NCBI GenBank assembly: GCA_037951105.1
Contig: JBAMJV010004331.1
Span: forward strand, 1 to 64,000
Direction: 5' to 3'
DNA length: 64,000 nucleotides
Source: Echinarachnius parma
Lineage: Eukaryota > Echinodermata > Echinoidea > Clypeasteroida > Echinarachniidae
Position numbers and translations under genes: made by a program. Positions 45,286-56,600 of this stretch are shown one piece after another (position 1 is the stretch's first letter; each line of letters starts with the position of its first letter). Below the pieces are notes generated by a model. It was not told the origin of the DNA. It did no database searches and was given only the letters and a program-made list of their open reading frames with translations.

Positions 45286-48200
45286 GGGTGTGGACTTCGA
45301 AAAAAAACTTGAAATAGGTATTCTTGAACAATATATACTAGGTTTTGACTTTATTTGTCTATCAGAGACTAAAACACAGACAGACAATATATTAATAGAC
45401 GGTTACAGGTTAATTTGTAAGGAGAGTATAGACAAGTCTCCATTAGGTGGTCATGGTTTATAAACAACAATATGAGAAGAACATTGAACAAATATATGAT
45501 AACGGTCTTAGTGAATCTATACTGTGGATTAAGATTAAAAAAGAATTATATGGCTTTGAATTTGTTATTGGATCTGTTTATATTCCTCATGAGGGATCGA
45601 AATAGTTTAATTCAGACATATTCGATGATATTCTTGATGACGTAATGTACATGCGTAGTATACTACAGATACCAATATGTCTCATTGGCGATTTTAACGC
45701 AAGAACAGGATTATTAAAAGATTACTTAGATGAAGATGAATTTGACTGTCTATTAAATGTTCAGAACATGTCATTGAACCATGTAGTGACAATGAAGAGT
45801 TATTCGCCACATCAGAATAGACATAATGAAGATACTGTTGTTAATAATAATGGTCGTCAACTGATAAAACTATGTCAAACATCAGATATGCACATTATAA
45901 ATGGCCGATATGGTGATGATTTGGGAAAAGGGAAATTAACTTGTGCCGATGCTAGCACTATTGATTATTGTATTACGTCAGTTGAATTATTGCCATTCAT
46001 TCACAATTTTCGTGTTGATGATTTTGAGAAATGCATGTCGGACAAACACACTCCAATTTGTTTGACTCTGAAATTGAATGACTCTAGTCAAAGTAATATT
46101 ATAGAAGCAGGAAAAAAAAATAGTTGTCCTTTTAACGATGGTCAGCAATCATCAGTTATATTTAAATGGAATCCTGATCTGGCAAACAATTTTATGCTGA
46201 ATTTAGATGATAAGAAAATTGCGGAAGTCTCAAAATTTATTGATGAAATATCAATTGACGAATATTGTAATTCAGCGAAATTAGTTGATAGTATAGTTGA
46301 TTTAGTAAAGAATATATACTTTGATTCTGCAAAAAAGCTTGGAATGTTACGTACAATAAATAGGAATAGAAATAAACCCTCATTTAGACCATCTAAAGAG
46401 TGTAAGGGAAAACCTTGGTTTAATGACGAATGTCAAAATTTAAGAAGAGAATTCTTTCGACTGCGGAAGAAGAAAAAAAAATGCCTGGAACAGGCAACTA
46501 AAATTAGATTAGACTCAAAACTCGCTGCGTTGCGAAAGAAATATAAGACTTTGATAGCCAAATTGAAAGAAGAACATGACAAAAAAACTCAAGACAATTT
46601 TAGATGTTTGAAGAAAAAAAACCCAGCTGAATTTTGGAAACTATTAAAGCAAGGCGAACAAAAAGGTAATACTGACGTTAAAGTATCAATAGAATCTTTT
46701 AAGGAATTTTTTGAAAATTTGAATAAGAAAAGTGAGCGAAATGAAAGTCAGAATCAATTTAATAACGTTGAATACCAGCAACAAAATAATGAAATAAATA
46801 TACCTTTTGTGGATAATGAGATTAAAAATCAAATTAAAAAACTGAAGAATAATAAATCTTCTGGTAATGATTCTATTTTAAATGAGTTTATTAAACATAG
46901 CAATAATCAAATGATATCTTTAATAAGGAAAATGTTCAATGTAATATTAGACAGTGGGCACGTCCTAGGCCCTCAGGACTGGACTATCGGTGTTTTATGC
47001 CCAATTTATAAGAAGAAAGGATCAACACATGATCCAGATAACTATCGACCGATTACTTTATTGAGTTGTTTAGGGAAGCTTTTTACTGCTGTATTGAATG
47101 AGCGGCTAACACAGTACGTTGATGCCTATAATTTAATGGGAGAAGAACAGGCCGGTTTTCGCAAGAATTATTCTACGCTAGATCATACTTTTGTTTTTTA
47201 CTCTTTAATTGATATTTATCTATCAGAAAAGAAAAGAATATACAGCGCTTTTGTTGATTATAGGAAAGCATTCGACTCTGTTGATAGAAATTTATTGTGG
47301 TATAAAATGTTACGATACAATATTAATGGCAAAATCCTTGCACTTGTTCAAGATATGTATAATAACGCCAAGTCATATGTTCGAAGTAACGCAGAACGTT
47401 CCGACCTATTTGAATGTAATGTAGGAGTAAGACAAGGTGATAACCTATCGCCCTTACTATTTGCAATGTTTATAAATGATTTTGAATCAACCTTACGAGA
47501 AAACTGCAAAGGTGTTAATTTGCTCCCTCGTAACATTGAAAAGAAAGTACGTGATGAAGGTGTAAATGTGTTTTTGAAGTTTATCACTCTTTTATATGCA
47601 GATGACACTATCATTTTTGCTGAGTCTGAAAATGATCTCCAAATTGCTTTAGATAATGTTAATAGATACTGTAATAAATGGTCCTTGAAAGTTAACATTA
47701 ACAAAACTAAAGTGGTAATATTTTCCCGTGGAAAAATCAGGAAATTACCTGTTTTTCATTTTGGAAATGACATTTTAGAAATAGTAGATGATTATGTATA
47801 CCTTGGAACAACATTCAATTACAATAATCATTTTAAGAAGGCTCAAAATAAACAAATTATTCAAGCCCGAAAGGCGATGTTTAGTTTAAGAGCAAAATCA
47901 AAATCGCTTAGTTTACCAATAGATATTGAATTGGATCTTTTTGAAAAACTTGTCAATCCTATTCTTTTATATGGAAGCGAAGTATGGGGTTGTGAGGAAA
48001 ATTTAAAAGAAATTGAACACTTTCAAATTACCTTTTATAAACAATTACTCAAAATCAATAAAAAGTAGTGCAAATTGTATGGCATTGGGCGAATTAGGAA
48101 AGCATAGTATTTTGAAGGATATTGAAATGAGAATGTTATTATTTTGGATAAGGATTGTTATAAGTAAAACTTCAAAGTTATCACACATTGTTTATGACAT

Positions 48201-49192
48201 AATGAAAATGATGTTTGATCTTGATGTATACCGTTCCCCTTGGTTAGTCAAGATAAAGAATTCAATAGATAAACTGGGATTGTCGTATTTGTGGGATAGC
48301 ATAGAGAGCAAAGACCCAAAGTGGCTTGAATTGACAATAAAACAACGGTTAAATGACGTCTACTCTCAAAATTGGCATTATGAAGTAAACCGTAATTCAC
48401 ATTGTTTGAATTATCGCATCTTTAAACAAACATGTACTTTCGAAAAATGCCTCATGAAATTACCATTTAAGCATAGAGTAATAATTTGTAAATTTAGATG
48501 TGGAAATCATCGTCTGCCAATTGTTTCCGGTAGATATTCAAACGTGGATAGATCACAACGATTGTGTACTTTGTGCAATCATTCTAAACTTGGGGATGAA
48601 TTCCATTACCTATTTGAATGTACGGAATTTGAACTAGCAAGGAAGAAATTCCTCGATAACTACTTTAAAAAACGGCCGGACACTATCAAAATGTATAAAT
48701 TGTTTAATTCCCCTTTGCCGTCGACATTGTTGAAGCTATCCAAATTCTGCAGCATTATTATGGACAGATTTAAATAAATATTGTGTATATTTTTGTATAT
48801 TATTGTACATACGACAAAGAATTATCACTGCTTGTATTTCAATATTGAAAATCAAACATTTAGTGTAAAATCTAAAATTTTAGATTTTCACAGTGATAAA
48901 TCTGAAACTGAAATAATTTGTAACTAATTCATTTAGTGCCTTTAATTATTAATTTATTGATTACTACATCACCTGCATATAAATTTATAACGAACTTACA
49001 ATTAGAGAACATTACTTTGTAAATATTAGATGTTTTCATTATACTTTGTAAATATTATATGATTATACTTTGTACATATTGTATATAACTATGTGACATT
49101 ATTCAATGAGACATTTCTTATATTGTTATCCTCAATACCCTTGTTAAGGGTGAAAGGATATTAATAAATTTCATTTCATTTCATTTCATTTC
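45286..49192 (+). mobile_element. Near-full-length non-LTR retrotransposon (EN + RT)
   Basis: EN reading starts about 45288 (GFDFICLSETKT) with a frameshift near 45465 and a TAG at 45603. The 807-codon ORF 45645-48068 continues with GDFNARTG and SDKHTP, then RT blocks [36 protein letters not shown] and the YADD catalytic motif. One extra A in an A run near 48060 shifts the frame. The rest, 48066-48777, carries a C-terminal CTLC-x(8)-H-x(4)-C zinc knuckle. The 3' UTR ends in (TTTCA)n at 49170-49192. GVRQGDNLSP sets it apart from the CR1/L2 elements here. Three small lesions make it inactive or suggest base-calling errors. Confidence 0.9.
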
Positions 49193-49803
49193 TACACGGT
49201 AAGATCTTTAAATTTAAAAAAAATAGTTCTCACAGCTATTATTTCATTATTTCATATCGACTATAATTTTTAAATAGTTTTAACTAACCATAAACAAAAT
49301 TAAATTTGTAAAACAATGTGTCCCCCAGGTGTACCCAACTTGGAGATAAGCTGATGTTCAATCGTCATACTAGCCTGAATTTGCCGAGTTTAAGTAAGTA
49401 CGTTCTGATCCTTACTTTTGATTAAATTAATACTAACAAAGGGAACATTTGTTCCAAAAAAGCTATCGACTATAATTTTTAAATGTTTTTTCATTAATTT
49501 AAATGCTCAAGATTCAGTATTGTACCCAAACCTCTGGGTGTACCCAACTTTCTCTTAAGCTCGATTTGAATCTTCATTCTGTTTGAAGGAACATCGCTGC
49601 GCGACCGCTAGTGATCTGTCTTGTAATTCTACAGTCTTTGCTATTACGTGTCCGTCTTGTACGCCAACCAACCCGAGGAGTGCGCGCGCGCGGTAGCGCA
49701 GCCGCGAGAGCGCTACCGCGCCGCCGCGTCGCGCCGCCCGAGCTAGCCCGGCGCGGCCCTGCCCCGGACGGCGGGCGATATCGGAGCTAGAGCTCCAGCT
49801 AGC
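49193..49803. other. Intergenic stretch with a GC-rich island
   Basis: 49676-49790 is strongly GC-rich (GCGCGCGCGGTAGCGCAGCC..) in an AT-rich region and contains a palindrome GGTAGCGC..GCGCTACC. Two related 'GTGTACCCAACTT' stretches are at 49328 and 49539. No gene seen. Confidence 0.55.
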
Positions 49804-50400
49804 TTAAAGGGTGACTAAATTAAAAAATTAAAAAACGCTTTGGTTGATCTATGATAATGAATACATCACATATCTGTTGCCTATTTGATGTACATTTTTG
49901 TCATATTTTTTATATTAATTTTTCTATTTATTTTTTCTACCTGCTCAGTTTCACCCCTGAAAAACCCTGCCAGAAGCTATTGTCTTGACTTCTCTGACCT
50001 CACAAAACCATTCCATCAGTCAGCTAGATGAACAAAAGACATTGGTACGTCAACTGACCACCAGTTTTAAGCTGTTTACAATAGTATTGTAAGCTTTATA
50101 CAATGTCCACTCACCATGAAAAGAAGGTTTCAATGAAATACGGTACTCAGTGGGTGAGAACATATCTTTTGTAAATGTTTATCTAGCTGATCGGTGGTTG
50201 AATGGTATTGTGATGTCAGAGAAGTCAATTGTGTAGGTTTTTTTTAGGGGTGGATCTTAGCAGGTAGAATAAAAATAATAGAAAAAATAATATAAAAAAT
50301 ATGACAGAAATGTACATGAAATAGTCAACAGATATGTGATGTATTCATTATCATAGATCAACCAAAGCGTTTTTATTTTTTTAATTTAGTCACCCTTTAA
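49804..50400. mobile_element. TTAA MITE with long terminal inverted repeats (597 bases)
   Basis: TTAAAGGGTGACTAAATTAA at the left and TTAATTTAGTCACCCTTTAA-like at the right. The inverse match continues for at least 150 bases and weakly across the whole element. TTAA on both sides. Confidence 0.85.
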
Positions 50401-53250
50401 GTCGGTTTTTTTCGTCCGATAAGAGTCAAAATGACTCCAAAAGGGTCTAGTTGGCTTCGGTAAGGGTAAGGGTTGGGGTAAGGGAGTATTTTTGTTATTT
50501 TTTTATTATTTTTTTTGTATTATTATTATTTTTTTTTAATTCTTTTATTTTGACATAAAATAGATAAAAAATGCTTAAATATTATTGTTGTGCACTTAAG
50601 AATTTATTTTTGGGCCATTCTTTGAAAAGTGAAACTTTTTTGGAAAAAATGAAGTTTGTTTTTTCAGTAGTTTTATTTCATTATTGGAAAGATCAGTGTC
50701 CAAAGGTTCATGAAATATATATATATTTTTTTATTTATAAAATTTCTTAGAAAAATTCATAAATTTTCATATTTCAATATTCAAATAAAAATCATAACTC
50801 AGGAAATAATCAAGCTAGCCCAGTCCTTTTATTCTCCTGTACATGATGATACCAACTTTGTGACAATTGAACTTCATTTTACTATCTAAACTTAATATTT
50901 GTAAAATTCATATTTCCATTCACATTGTACATGTCACACACGTGACCACCCCAAAATGTCACACACGTGACCCAGACATCCCCACATAATAACGTGCATT
51001 AAAAAACAACCGTTTGAGATAATTTTAATCTTTCACCATTTTCTTACTTACAGATATATATCAGTTGTCTGATACTAATATGAACATTTTAGCTTTTCAT
51101 ATTTCACAGGATTTCCAAAATGAAATTGAGTTAAATTTTTTTTCTTCAAAAGTGCTCCCGTGCGAAGTCACACACGTGACCGATGCCATTTGACCTCTGT
51201 CCTTGGGCAACGTAATCCTAATATAATCTTTTGTGTTACACATGAAAGACTTCAACATATGCAAGTCATATATGAAGTTCACATCACCATACCTCCTATA
51301 CTTTCTAAAATATAAGCATCTTATTTCAGAATTTTTCCTATTTTGGGTCACACACGTGACCAAGAATGGCCCTTTTGTTGCTAAAATGTCATATTGATCC
51401 CTGTGACCTTTACACTTTGAGCGCACGACTCAAGAGTCAAGGACAACAAAGTTACTGCAAATACAAGTCACTTTGAAGGGACTTGGATAATTTTTGGCTT
51501 CTTCGTTAAAAAAAAAAAAAAATTTTGCTGGAACCTTGGAAAAATATTCGGTAAGCCTTTATAAGCCCCCAGTATGAATTTTAGGTGAATTAAAGAATTT
51601 TCCGCGAAAATATTCAACATTTTCAAAAATTGATAATACCCTGTCTCAGCCTTTAAATATTTTGTTTGAGAATGCAGAAGTCACTAAATGAGACATATAG
51701 AAATGACTAGCAACTCATGTTTAACGGAAATATATAACATTTATTGCATAATACAAGTAATTGGCTGAGAAAATAACTTATCGTATAACACATACATTTG
51801 CCAGATATAAAATCACGCAAATGGAAACCTGTGACCTGTGACCTTTGATCTTTGACCAAATGACCTTAAAATCACAGCCCTTCATTTATCCCCCTATATA
51901 CATGAATATACCAAGTTTGGTGACGATTGGTCATTTGGTTCGTGAGATATGGCAAAAAGAAGATTTTCCCGCCAATTTTAACGATTTTCTCAAGTGGATA
52001 ATACAGAAAACGGCCATAACTTTTTTTTTAAATGATCGGAATTGGCTCAAATTCTCAGGTGATGTTTACTATGATGTACTCTTAATTTTAATTATTTTTT
52101 TCAAAATCGGACTATCCCATAATTTTTTATTTTGCAGCAAACTAAATAGGAGTATGTCTTCCTAGCACATTTTCAGCCACTTGCATTTTCTTGAAAATTC
52201 GATGTCCAGATTTCCAAAAAATTACCATTTTGACCATGGTCAATCAGGGTTTGGGAGGGATGCTTACGTGCATCATATTTCACTAACCTGACAAAAATAA
52301 CCTCTGCAGGAAGTATGCTAACTCGAAAAACCTACCTCCGTGTTTTAGGTTACAAAACGGTTGGTTCTGGTTTCGTAACCACGAATTAGGTTTAGGGTTA
52401 GGGCCTATACTAGTAGTCTATATTAAAAGACCTTACATTGTAGATTCATTTAGCGAAGGACACATTTTCTGTGCCTCCGAAGGCACCCCCACAAAAAAAT
52501 GCATACTTCCAGAACAAAAATTAACTACAGTTATTGGCCAAGAAATATATCAATTTAAAAGTATATATATTATAATTAATTTAGGCCAAGCTCACGTAAT
52601 GCTCATGGTTAAACTACCATTTTCGGGCCAAATTAGGTCATAATATGACCCGTGTAGATGGTCTAAAAATCATCATTTACACCTACTATATTATGGTAGA
52701 TGTAAATGATTATTTTTAGGCCACTACACGGGTGAGGACCTTGTTTTACTGCTTTTCTTCTTTCTTTTGTTGCTTGTCAGGTGCCCGGCATCATGAAAAT
52801 CCAAGGCCCCCCGGTGCAGGATTTATCATAAAATTACTTCAGTAAACTAAGGCTGGTTGTACAGACTATCACCTGATGAAATATTATGAAATTATAATTC
52901 GGTACAGAAAAAATTACCTACATTATAATACGTATTGAACGATATAAATCAAGGTGTATTTGCAAGCCAGTTAAGGAATTATAAAAGTTCACACTAACGA
53001 ACTGAGATTAAAAAAAAATAATCCATATTGCAAGATACATGGTACGACGACACTGGATTACAGTATGTCACGTTTCATAACCGTTCCCATTGTAATATCA
53101 AATGAAATTATATTCTGTCAGTATGTAACTGTGACGTATTTGTAATACAGATTACGAAATTAGTAATATGCTCTGTAATATGCTGTGCCATGAAGGTAAT
53201 TTATCTCAGTATCATACTGTGGCGATCTATTAATGGGGTGGAATATTTCA
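50401..53250. other. Gene-free stretch with short motif repeats
   Basis: GTCACACACGTGACC recurs at about 50934, 50960, 51167 and 51347. 51830-51875 has a TGACCTTTGA-like repeat. A hairpin lies at 52648-52733. The ORFs of about 110 codons (51097-51426 minus, 51845-52165 plus) have no recognisable domain. Confidence 0.5.
52648..52733. repeat. 86-base hairpin palindrome
   Basis: ACCCGTGTAG..TCTAAAAATC and CATTTACACCTAC pair with GTAGATGTAAATG..TTTTTAGG..CTACACGGGT. Confidence 0.85.
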
Positions 53251-53402
53251 TGATAATGTTCGCGGACAAAAAAAACGGGGTACATGTACAAATATTATAT
53301 GATTTTCGCTAAATGTGAACAATAGGGTACGTAGCTTTCAGAGAAGGGCTGCACAGTATATTTAGTGACACCGCCGCGGCGCGCCGGGTCCTGCCTGGCG
53401 TA

Positions 53403-53671
53403 TCACTGACTCAGGACAGGCCGAATCTTCATCTCCGTCTTCTTCATGGAGTACTCATGGGTATTCTTGAAATGATACCACCTGATTCCATTATAAGGAT
53501 CATGGGTGAAATAGCCTCCCGGGTAGTACAATCCGTTTAGGCTTGAGTGACCGGCGTTGGTGCCGTACCACCAGGCACTGTTACTATCTGCATAATGATA
53601 ATTGGTGTTGCCGTCATGTTCAGCATCACGTGTGGAGAAGGAGGTACCATTATGGAAAGCCATGGAATCCC
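53403..53671 (-). CDS. Gene C exon 4 (C-terminal FReD, cysteine pair lost)
   Basis: 269 bases, acceptor AAAACAG, TGA stop, ending MKIRPVLSQ. LNGLYYPGGYF is kept, but the two cysteines that flank the GWW segment in A and B are tyrosine/histidine and alanine positions here. Confidence 0.9.
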
Positions 53672-56600
53672 CTGTTTTAAGAGATAGAAAGTGTCGGTAA
53701 GAATCCGCATTGAATTAATTAATCTAAAAACCCATAATTCGATAATTCGTCAGTGTTCGGTTTGAATTTTGAGTAAATAATTTTTCAAAGAGATTTTGGT
53801 GTAAATGAATTCAAATCAGATTTGCATTCGACTTGTTATTGCAATATCATTATTATGAAATTTAATATTGATAAACCCTACATTAACATTGGTGAAAACA
53901 AACCAAACGGCAATTGTGTTGGTGTTGATGTTGATAAACTCTTTATATTCAAAGGCGCAAGGGCACATATTTTTCAAGGGGGCTGAGGTCTTTTGCCTGA
54001 ATACCGTCTTCCCTATTTTCACCCGACAAGATAAAACAAAACCAAATCAATATTTAACTGCCTGAAAATTATTTACTTTGCTGGAAATTCTTCAATACGA
54101 TATTATTTTCCCCAACTTTGACATGCTTTTGCCCGAATAATTCATAGCGGTTTTCAAAACTCCAGGGGGCTACAGCCCACAGCCCCCGCCTCCTAGGCCT
54201 ATATGTCTCAGTTTTGGTAGAGAGGGCGCTGCACAACACAAATTCTTCCTGAGGTAATGTCGAATTTGAAGAAAAAAAAACATGCAATTTTAATGCCAGA
54301 ATAAACTTTATTTGGTCAAAATCGGTTCAGAAATTACCCAGGGAGCAAACACCCCCTTTTTTAGGATATCATACATGGAGTGTTATAAAAGGTTGTTCAT
54401 CAGAAATGTCTTCTAGGACCTTCTAGGATCACAACCTAGGTGGACAACCTCGCAATCTAGCTACTGGAAGTTCACAAAACGCGTACAAACGATTTAACCC
54501 ATAATGTACGTTAATAGTGCTTTAAATCCTTAGGGTTCATGAAGGTTTGTATCTGCTATTTTCACAATAACACTAAAAAGCATTATGATATCATCACATC
54601 GCTTCAGATTTGTATTCTATAGAGTCGTGTGCATCTTTTGATACCAAATTTGACAGCATAATATCTTCGGTTAATGTGTCACGTGTCATTTTAAGTCACG
54701 TGTTATACAAAGAACTTGAAATTGCACGTTCAGTTATATAAAAAAATGCATTGAAATGTTCAAGATATTTAAAACGTTACACAATTTATATTTGAAGTTC
54801 TTCAAATGGCATTCAATTTAATTTTTGAAAGTTTTTGAAATGATATAAACGAAAACAATAGAATAATAAATACATAAAAAATTAAAAACAATAAAATACA
54901 TAAGAATATGAGTTCCTAATAGTGTATTGTAGGTATCTGATTTTACTAAATCATTATAATAGAGGTAAAATATGTGCGATAATGAAATGTACATATTGTA
55001 GAATGAGGACATATATATTGATTATAGAGTACAGCTAGATAATATATAATAGACCTTGATAAAGAATATAATACAATACGAACCATTTAATAAAGTGATT
55101 TTCTTACTAATAACACATTAATGATATATCTGACAAAAATGAACTTGTATACTTGTTTGTATGTGTGTTACGTATTTTGCCAATATTAACATGGAACTAA
55201 TGCAGAAGTCAGCAATGAGTGTAAATATGTTGTAGGTATATAGCCTGTAGGGAAAGATAAGGGAAAATAAATGAAGCGGCAAAGGCAGTAGCGCTTACCT
55301 CAACTCTCAGTTGAGTTATTGTTAATTTGTTAAGTAGGAAGATTCTTTTTATTCATGTACACAATCAAACAAAGTAATTGGCATGGACAAAAACAATCAT
55401 GATAAAAGATGATAATCGTACCAGAGAAAAACAAAGTGACCTACTCTACATCTTTAAACAATGTTACAATTTGTGTTAATGTTGTAGGCCATTTTCTGAG
55501 CCATCGTACCCTTTTAAGTTGTACTGGTACATCATTGTTTCAACAAGCCACATACTTATAAGTTGTATTTGACTCATAGAAATGTGTATTGGACTAGAAG
55601 GACACACATGTATATCATGAATGAGCACTTAACATTTAGAAAAACAATAGACCTATACTGTTTGAATCCGTGACATTGCATACTTGTCATTGATGGTGAC
55701 CTAACCTCCCATGGAGAAGCATGTTCTTTTGGGAAAAGATCTTCAAGAGGGATCACTATAAACAGCTTGTATATGGCACCTTGTCAATGATTTGAATCCT
55801 CGAACTGGTCAGGTTGATGGTTTTAACAACTATGGTTATATCAGGTGACGGCGCATGTCTTCAGGACTCATTAACCATTAAATAGTTCACTCAAACACTG
55901 TTCTCACTGAGGAAGCTCAGGGCAGTTCCTGTATTAGCTGTCAACTGCACAACATCTGTGGTTCAAGAACTACATGACTGTTTGTACTACCATTTGTGAT
56001 CGTAGACTTATAACATATTATCGAGCACATCATTGTCCTTAGCGAATGAAATACTTATAAGAAATGTATATGATCTTAAATGACGTTTAGTTTTAGAGGG
56101 GTATCATTCATTTTAAAAATGCTTATTAAGTTTACATCAGCATAATCCAAACGTATAGTATAGGTTATTTCACATTTGTGAAAATACCAATAAAACTATA
56201 CTATTTTATATTGTCATCTGACGATAACTGGTTTCTGTATATGATTATGTAGCCTGATGATTGTGGTTTGATTGATCAAGTGATTGATCACTTTGCAGAT
56301 TCCCCCTATTTAAGGATCTTCATCATGTAAGACTTAATAACGATTCTACCCCTTCATATAGCATAATTTGGGAATATGAATAGACTTATATTTGCACTGG
56401 TAAGCTGTCATTTCTTTCCTGCTTGTGGTACTGTCCGTGTCATGTGTAAAAAGTGCATTGACATGTTCTTGCTGTTGTTTGGATGAATTTGTTTGGCCTT
56501 CTTTTTCTTGCGAATTGAAGTTAACAAGCTTTACAAGGATGTCATCTAATCAGTTGAAAAGGACTCATTCCAAAGACATGTCAGCTTTCATACCTCGTTA

